The notes below the pieces were generated by a model that was not told the origin of the DNA, did no database searches, and saw only the letters and a list, made by a program, of their open reading frames with translations. Source: Alphaproteobacteria bacterium MarineAlpha5_Bin9 (GTDB taxonomy: Bacteria; Pseudomonadota; Alphaproteobacteria; HIMB59; GCA-002718135). Taken from it: a stretch of 64,000 nucleotides of DNA. The stretch spans positions 1 to 64,000 of the forward strand of contig PTKV01000011.1 in the NCBI GenBank assembly GCA_002937895.1, read 5' to 3'. Position 1 is the stretch's first letter. Every line of letters begins with the position of its first letter. Below, piece after piece: positions 60,073-64,000 of this stretch. The translations under genes were made by a program, and so were the position numbers.

Positions 60073-63000
60073 TCATTGACTCTATTTCTTTAACTTGTTC
60101 ATTTTCTTCTTTAGTTTGTTTTAATTCAACATTTAAGCCTAGAGATTTTAATTCTTTAACCATTACATTAAATGATTCAGGTGTCCCCGTTTCAAAATTT
60201 TGATCTCCTTTAACAATAGATTCATATACTTTTGTTCTTCCAGCAACATCATCAGCTTTAATAGTTAACATTTCTTGAAGAGTATACGCTGCTCCATAGG
60301 CCTCCAGAGCCCAAACTTCCATCTCACCAAATCTTTGACCCCCAAATTGAGCTTTACCACCTAATGGTTGCTGAGTTACTAAGCTATATGGTCCTATAGA
60401 CCTAGCATGAATTTTTTCATCAACTAAGTGATGAAGTTTTAGCATGTATATATAACCTACTGTAATTGGTCTTTCAAATTTTTCCCCAGAAACACCATCA
60501 TAAAGAATTTCTTGACCAGTTTGACTTACTCCTGACTTTTCTAATAGATTTGTGATGTCGAGTTCTTTAGCTCCATCAAATACTGGTGTTGCAAAAGGTA
60601 CTCCATTTTTCAAATTACTAGATAATTCAATAACTTCATCATCATTCATTTTTTTAATTACATTTTGATGCTTTTCATCATCATATATTTCAAGTAATTT
60701 TTTTCTTACATTCTTAGAATGACCTTCTTGATTTATATTTTTTAATATGTCTGAAACTTGTTTTCCTAAAGATGCTGATGCCCATCCAAGATGAGTTTCT
60801 AATATCTGTCCGATGTTCATACGACTAGGAACCCCAAGGGGATTTAAAACTATATCAACTGGAGTTCCATCAGATAAATAAGGCATATCCTCAACTGGAC
60901 AAATTTTTGATATTACTCCTTTATTTCCATGTCTTCCAGCCATTTTGTCTCCTGGCTGTAATTTTCTTTTAACCGCAACAAATACTTTTACCAATTTTAA
61001 AACACCAGGTAATAGCTCATCACCGCTTTGAATTTTATCAATTTTATTTTCAAACTTTTGATTTATTTCACCGATTTGTTCGTTAAATATTTTATTTCTA
61101 TTTTCAATCTCTGTAGTAGTTTTTTCATCCGTTATATCGATATTTAACAATTTATTTAAACTAAAATTTTCAAGATCTTCATAAGATAATTTCTGATCTT
61201 TTTTTAAATTTTCAAAACTAGAAGACAAAGTATTACCAATAAATAGCTCTCTTAATTGATTTGCAAAACTTTTTTCTACAATATTAATTTCGTCCTCTTT
61301 ATCTCTAGAAAGAGTTTCTATTTCTGCTTTCTCAATACTAATAGCTCTTTCATCTTTTTCGATTCCTCTTCGTGAAAAAACTCTTATTTCAACAATTGTC
61401 CCTTTAACTCCTGGAGGAACTCTTAAACTTGTATCTTTTACATCTGCAGCTTTTTCACCGAAGATAGCTCTTAACAATTTTTCTTCTGGAGTCATTGGCG
61501 ACTCACCTTTAGGCGTTACTTTACCAATTAAAATATCCCCAGACTTTACCTCAGCTCCAATGTAAACCATTCCTGTTTCATCTAAATTTTTAAGTAAATC
61601 TTCGCTTGCATTTGGCACATCTCTGGTTATTTCTTCGGGTCCAAGTTTTGTATCTCTGGCCATTACTTCAAATTCTTCTACATGAATTGAAGAAAAAACA
61701 TCATCATGAACAATTTTTTCAGATATAAGAATTGAGTCCTCAAAATTGTATCCATTCCAAGGCATAAAAGCAACTAGAACATTTCTACCTAATGCTAATT
61801 CCCCTAAATCAGTTGCAGGTCCATCAGCAATTATTTGACCTTTAGTAATTTTTTCACCAACACTTACAAGGGGTCGTTGATTAATACAAGTATTTTGATT
61901 AGATCTTTGAAATTTTAAAAGACTATAAATATCAACCTTACTATTTTTTTGAGATCTTGATTCACTTGCCCTAATAACTATTCTATTTGCATCTAATTGA
62001 TCTACTACCCCGTCTCTTTTTGCTACTAAAGTCGACCCACTGTCAACCGCAACAGTATGTTCCATTCCAGTACCTATAATTGGAGCCTGAGGTTTAATTA
62101 ATGGCACAGCCTGACGCATCATATTTGAACCCATAAGAGCTCTATTCGCATCATCATTTTCTAAAAATGGAATAAGTGAAGAAGCAACAGAAACTAATTG
62201 TTGAGGTGAAACATCCATTAAATCAATTTCATCAATAGACGAAGTTATAAACTCTCCATTTTGTCTACAACTTATTATTTCATTTTTAAATTGACCTTTT
62301 TTGTCTATTTCTGCATTAGCTTGGGCTATAACATAATCTTCTTCGTCAATAGCACTTAAATATATAACATTATTAGTAACCTTACCACCTGCTACAATTC
62401 GATAAGGAGTTTCTATAAACCCATACTGATTAATTCTTGAATAAGAAGCCAAACTATTAATTAATCCTATATTTGCACCTTCAGGGGTTTCAATTGGACA
62501 AATCCTTCCATAATGTGTTTGATGAACGTCTCGTACTTCAAAACCTGCTCTTTCTCTATTTAACCCTCCGGGTCCTAAAGCGGACACTCTTCTTTTATGA
62601 GTTATTGCACTTAAGGGGTTGGTTTGATCCATAAATTGACTTAATTGACTTGTGCCAAAAAATTCCTTTATGGATGCAATTACAGGTTTTGGATTGATTA
62701 TGTCTTGAGGCATAATTTTGTCTACTTCTAGAGAGCTTAATCTTTCCTTAATAGCTCTATCCATTTTTAATAATCCAACTCTATATTGGTTTTCTAGAAG
62801 CTCTCCTACTGAACGAACTCTTCTATTTCCTAAGTGATCGATATCATCAATTTCTCCAACACCATCTATTAACTTATGCATATGCTTAATAACATCTAAA
62901 ATGTCAGATTTTTCTAAGACTCTTTTCTCTATAGGAGTAGTTTTCTTAAATTTTGAATTAAGTTTTACTCTTCCTATAGCAGATAAATCATATCTATCAG

Positions 63001-64000
63001 AATTAAAAAATAAGTTATTAAATAATATCTCAGCTGTTTCTATAGTAGGTGGTTCTCCAGGTCTTAAAATTTTGAATAACTCAAAAAGAGCCTCTTCTCT
63101 AGATCTAGCTTTATCTAGCTGTAATGTATTTCTTATTGAAGGATATATCTCTACATTGTCAATTTTTAAAAGATATAAATTTTTTAACTTTATTTCTTCT
63201 AAAAAGTTTAGAAACTCTTCGTCTATCTCATACCCAGCTTCATAATAAATTTTACCAGTTTTTTCATCTATAATATCATTTGCAATATAGTTACCTATTA
63301 GAGAAATTTTTTCTATACAAAACTCATTGCGTTTTTTCTTGTTTATCTCATTAATAATTTTAAAATTAACTTTAGTTCCTTTTTTAATTAAAATTTTTCC
63401 ATTTTTAGGATCAAGTATATCAAAATTTATAATTTTGCCCTTAAAAAAATTAAGATCTAATTTAGCAATCCAACCATATTTATCAGCTTTATAATTAACT
63501 GCTTCATAAAAATTGCTGAGAATTTCTTCGTTTGACATACCTTGTAATTTTTTTGGATCAGGCTCTATCTTATCTTTTAAACACTTATTGGTATATTCTT
63601 CAGAAACTTTGCTTGTTAAACATTTTAATAAAGTGGTTACTGGAAATTTTCTTTTACGATCAATTCTCGCATGAATATTATTTTTAGCATCATGTTCAAA
63701 ATCTAACCAAGATCCTCTATAAGGAATAATTCTTGCGTTAAATAAATATTTTCCACTTACATGTGTTTTTCCGAAATCATGATCAAAAAATACACCAGGT
63801 GATCTATGCATTTGACTAACTACCACCCTCTCAGTTCCATTTACAACAAATGTTGCATCTTTTGTCATTAGTGGAATATCTCCCATATGAACTTCTTGAT
63901 CTTTAATATCTCTCACAGATTTTGTTCCTGCTTCTTCATCAATATCCCATACTATTAATCTAAATCTTGCCTCAAGTGGGCCGCTATATGTCATTCCTCT
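60065..64000 (-). CDS. rpoB: DNA-directed RNA polymerase subunit beta, N-terminus outside window
   Basis: [59 protein letters not shown]; the frame runs to the window edge. Confidence 0.97.
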   Translation of the reverse strand, partial: RGMTYSGPLEARFRLIVWDIDEEAGTKSVRDIKDQEVHMGDIPLMTKDATFVVNGTERVVVSQMHRSPGVFFDHDFGKTHVSGKYLFNARIIPYRGSWLDFEHDAKNNIHARIDRKRKFPVTTLLKCLTSKVSEEYTNKCLKDKIEPDPKKLQGMSNEEILSNFYEAVNYKADKYGWIAKLDLNFFKGKIINFDILDPKNGKILIKKGTKVNFKIINEINKKKRNEFCIEKISLIGNYIANDIIDEKTGKIYYEAGYEIDEEFLNFLEEIKLKNLYLLKIDNVEIYPSIRNTLQLDKARSREEALFELFKILRPGEPPTIETAEILFNNLFFNSDRYDLSAIGRVKLNSKFKKTTPIEKRVLEKSDILDVIKHMHKLIDGVGEIDDIDHLGNRRVRSVGELLENQYRVGLLKMDRAIKERLSSLEVDKIMPQDIINPKPVIASIKEFFGTSQLSQFMDQTNPLSAITHKRRVSALGPGGLNRERAGFEVRDVHQTHYGRICPIETPEGANIGLINSLASYSRINQYGFIETPYRIVAGGKVTNNVIYLSAIDEEDYVIAQANAEIDKKGQFKNEIISCRQNGEFITSSIDEIDLMDVSPQQLVSVASSLIPFLENDDANRALMGSNMMRQAVPLIKPQAPIIGTGMEHTVAVDSGSTLVAKRDGVVDQLDANRIVIRASESRSQKNSKVDIYSLLKFQRSNQNTCINQRPLVSVGEKITKGQIIADGPATDLGELALGRNVLVAFMPWNGYNFEDSILISEKIVHDDVFSSIHVEEFEVMARDTKLGPEEITRDVPNASEDLLKNLDETGMVYIGAEVKSGDILIGKVTPKGESPMTPEEKLLRAIFGEKAADVKDTSLRVPPGVKGTIVEIRVFSRRGIEKDERAISIEKAEIETLSRDKEDEINIVEKSFANQLRELFIGNTLSSSFENLKKDQKLSYEDLENFSLNKLLNIDITDEKTTTEIENRNKIFNEQIGEINQKFENKIDKIQSGDELLPGVLKLVKVFVAVKRKLQPGDKMAGRHGNKGVISKICPVEDMPYLSDGTPVDIVLNPLGVPSRMNIGQILETHLGWASASLGKQVSDILKNINQEGHSKNVRKKLLEIYDDEKHQNVIKKMNDDEVIELSSNLKNGVPFATPVFDGAKELDITNLLEKSGVSQTGQEILYDGVSGEKFERPITVGYIYMLKLHHLVDEKIHARSIGPYSLVTQQPLGGKAQFGGQRFGEMEVWALEAYGAAYTLQEMLTIKADDVAGRTKVYESIVKGDQNFETGTPESFNVMVKELKSLGLNVELKQTKEENEQVKEIESMNE

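Noticed and set aside
1-64000. CRISPR array, prophage, transposon, toxin-antitoxin or restriction system
   Set aside because: No direct-repeat arrays, integrase/transposase, or defence-gene motifs seen in any listed ORF or gap.

Overview
AT-rich, gene-dense chromosomal window that looks like a streamlined marine alphaproteobacterium (SAR11/HIMB59-like; taxonomy is inferred from gene content and composition, not computed). Left half (~1-36 kb): an accessory-metabolism region for osmolytes and methylated amines. It holds a ProXVW-type betaine/proline transporter with a double-length fused permease, a MetF-like reductase, dehydrogenases, a PotABCD-like ABC transporter, and an L-carnitine dehydrogenase-like gene. 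It also holds a 16-gene, ~17-kb same-strand run (16253-33383) containing a DmdA-like GcvT protein, an ectoine hydrolase (DoeA/EutD)-like protein, SoxGADB heterotetrameric sarcosine oxidase, DsbA-like and DUF4396-like proteins, a hydroxyproline epimerase-like protein, a creatinase-like protein, an M20 amidohydrolase, a fold-type II PLP enzyme, EutC/EutB/EutA (hydroxyectoine utilisation) and a glycine amidinotransferase. Right half (~37-64 kb): tRNA-Leu(GAG) abutting mgtE, lipB, an RluC/D-like pseudouridine synthase, crcB, then the conserved alpha/spc/S10/str ribosomal-protein supercluster with adk, secY, fusA, rpoC and partial rpoB. No tuf, rpmD or rpmJ is found at the usual positions. I saw no CRISPR array, phage, transposon or defence system. 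The best candidates for something undescribed are the mixed hydroxyectoine/guanidino/sarcosine catabolic run, an unannotated 22-aa membrane peptide, an intra-operon terminator feeding a gene with no good canonical start codon, and the tRNA-Leu/mgtE junction.
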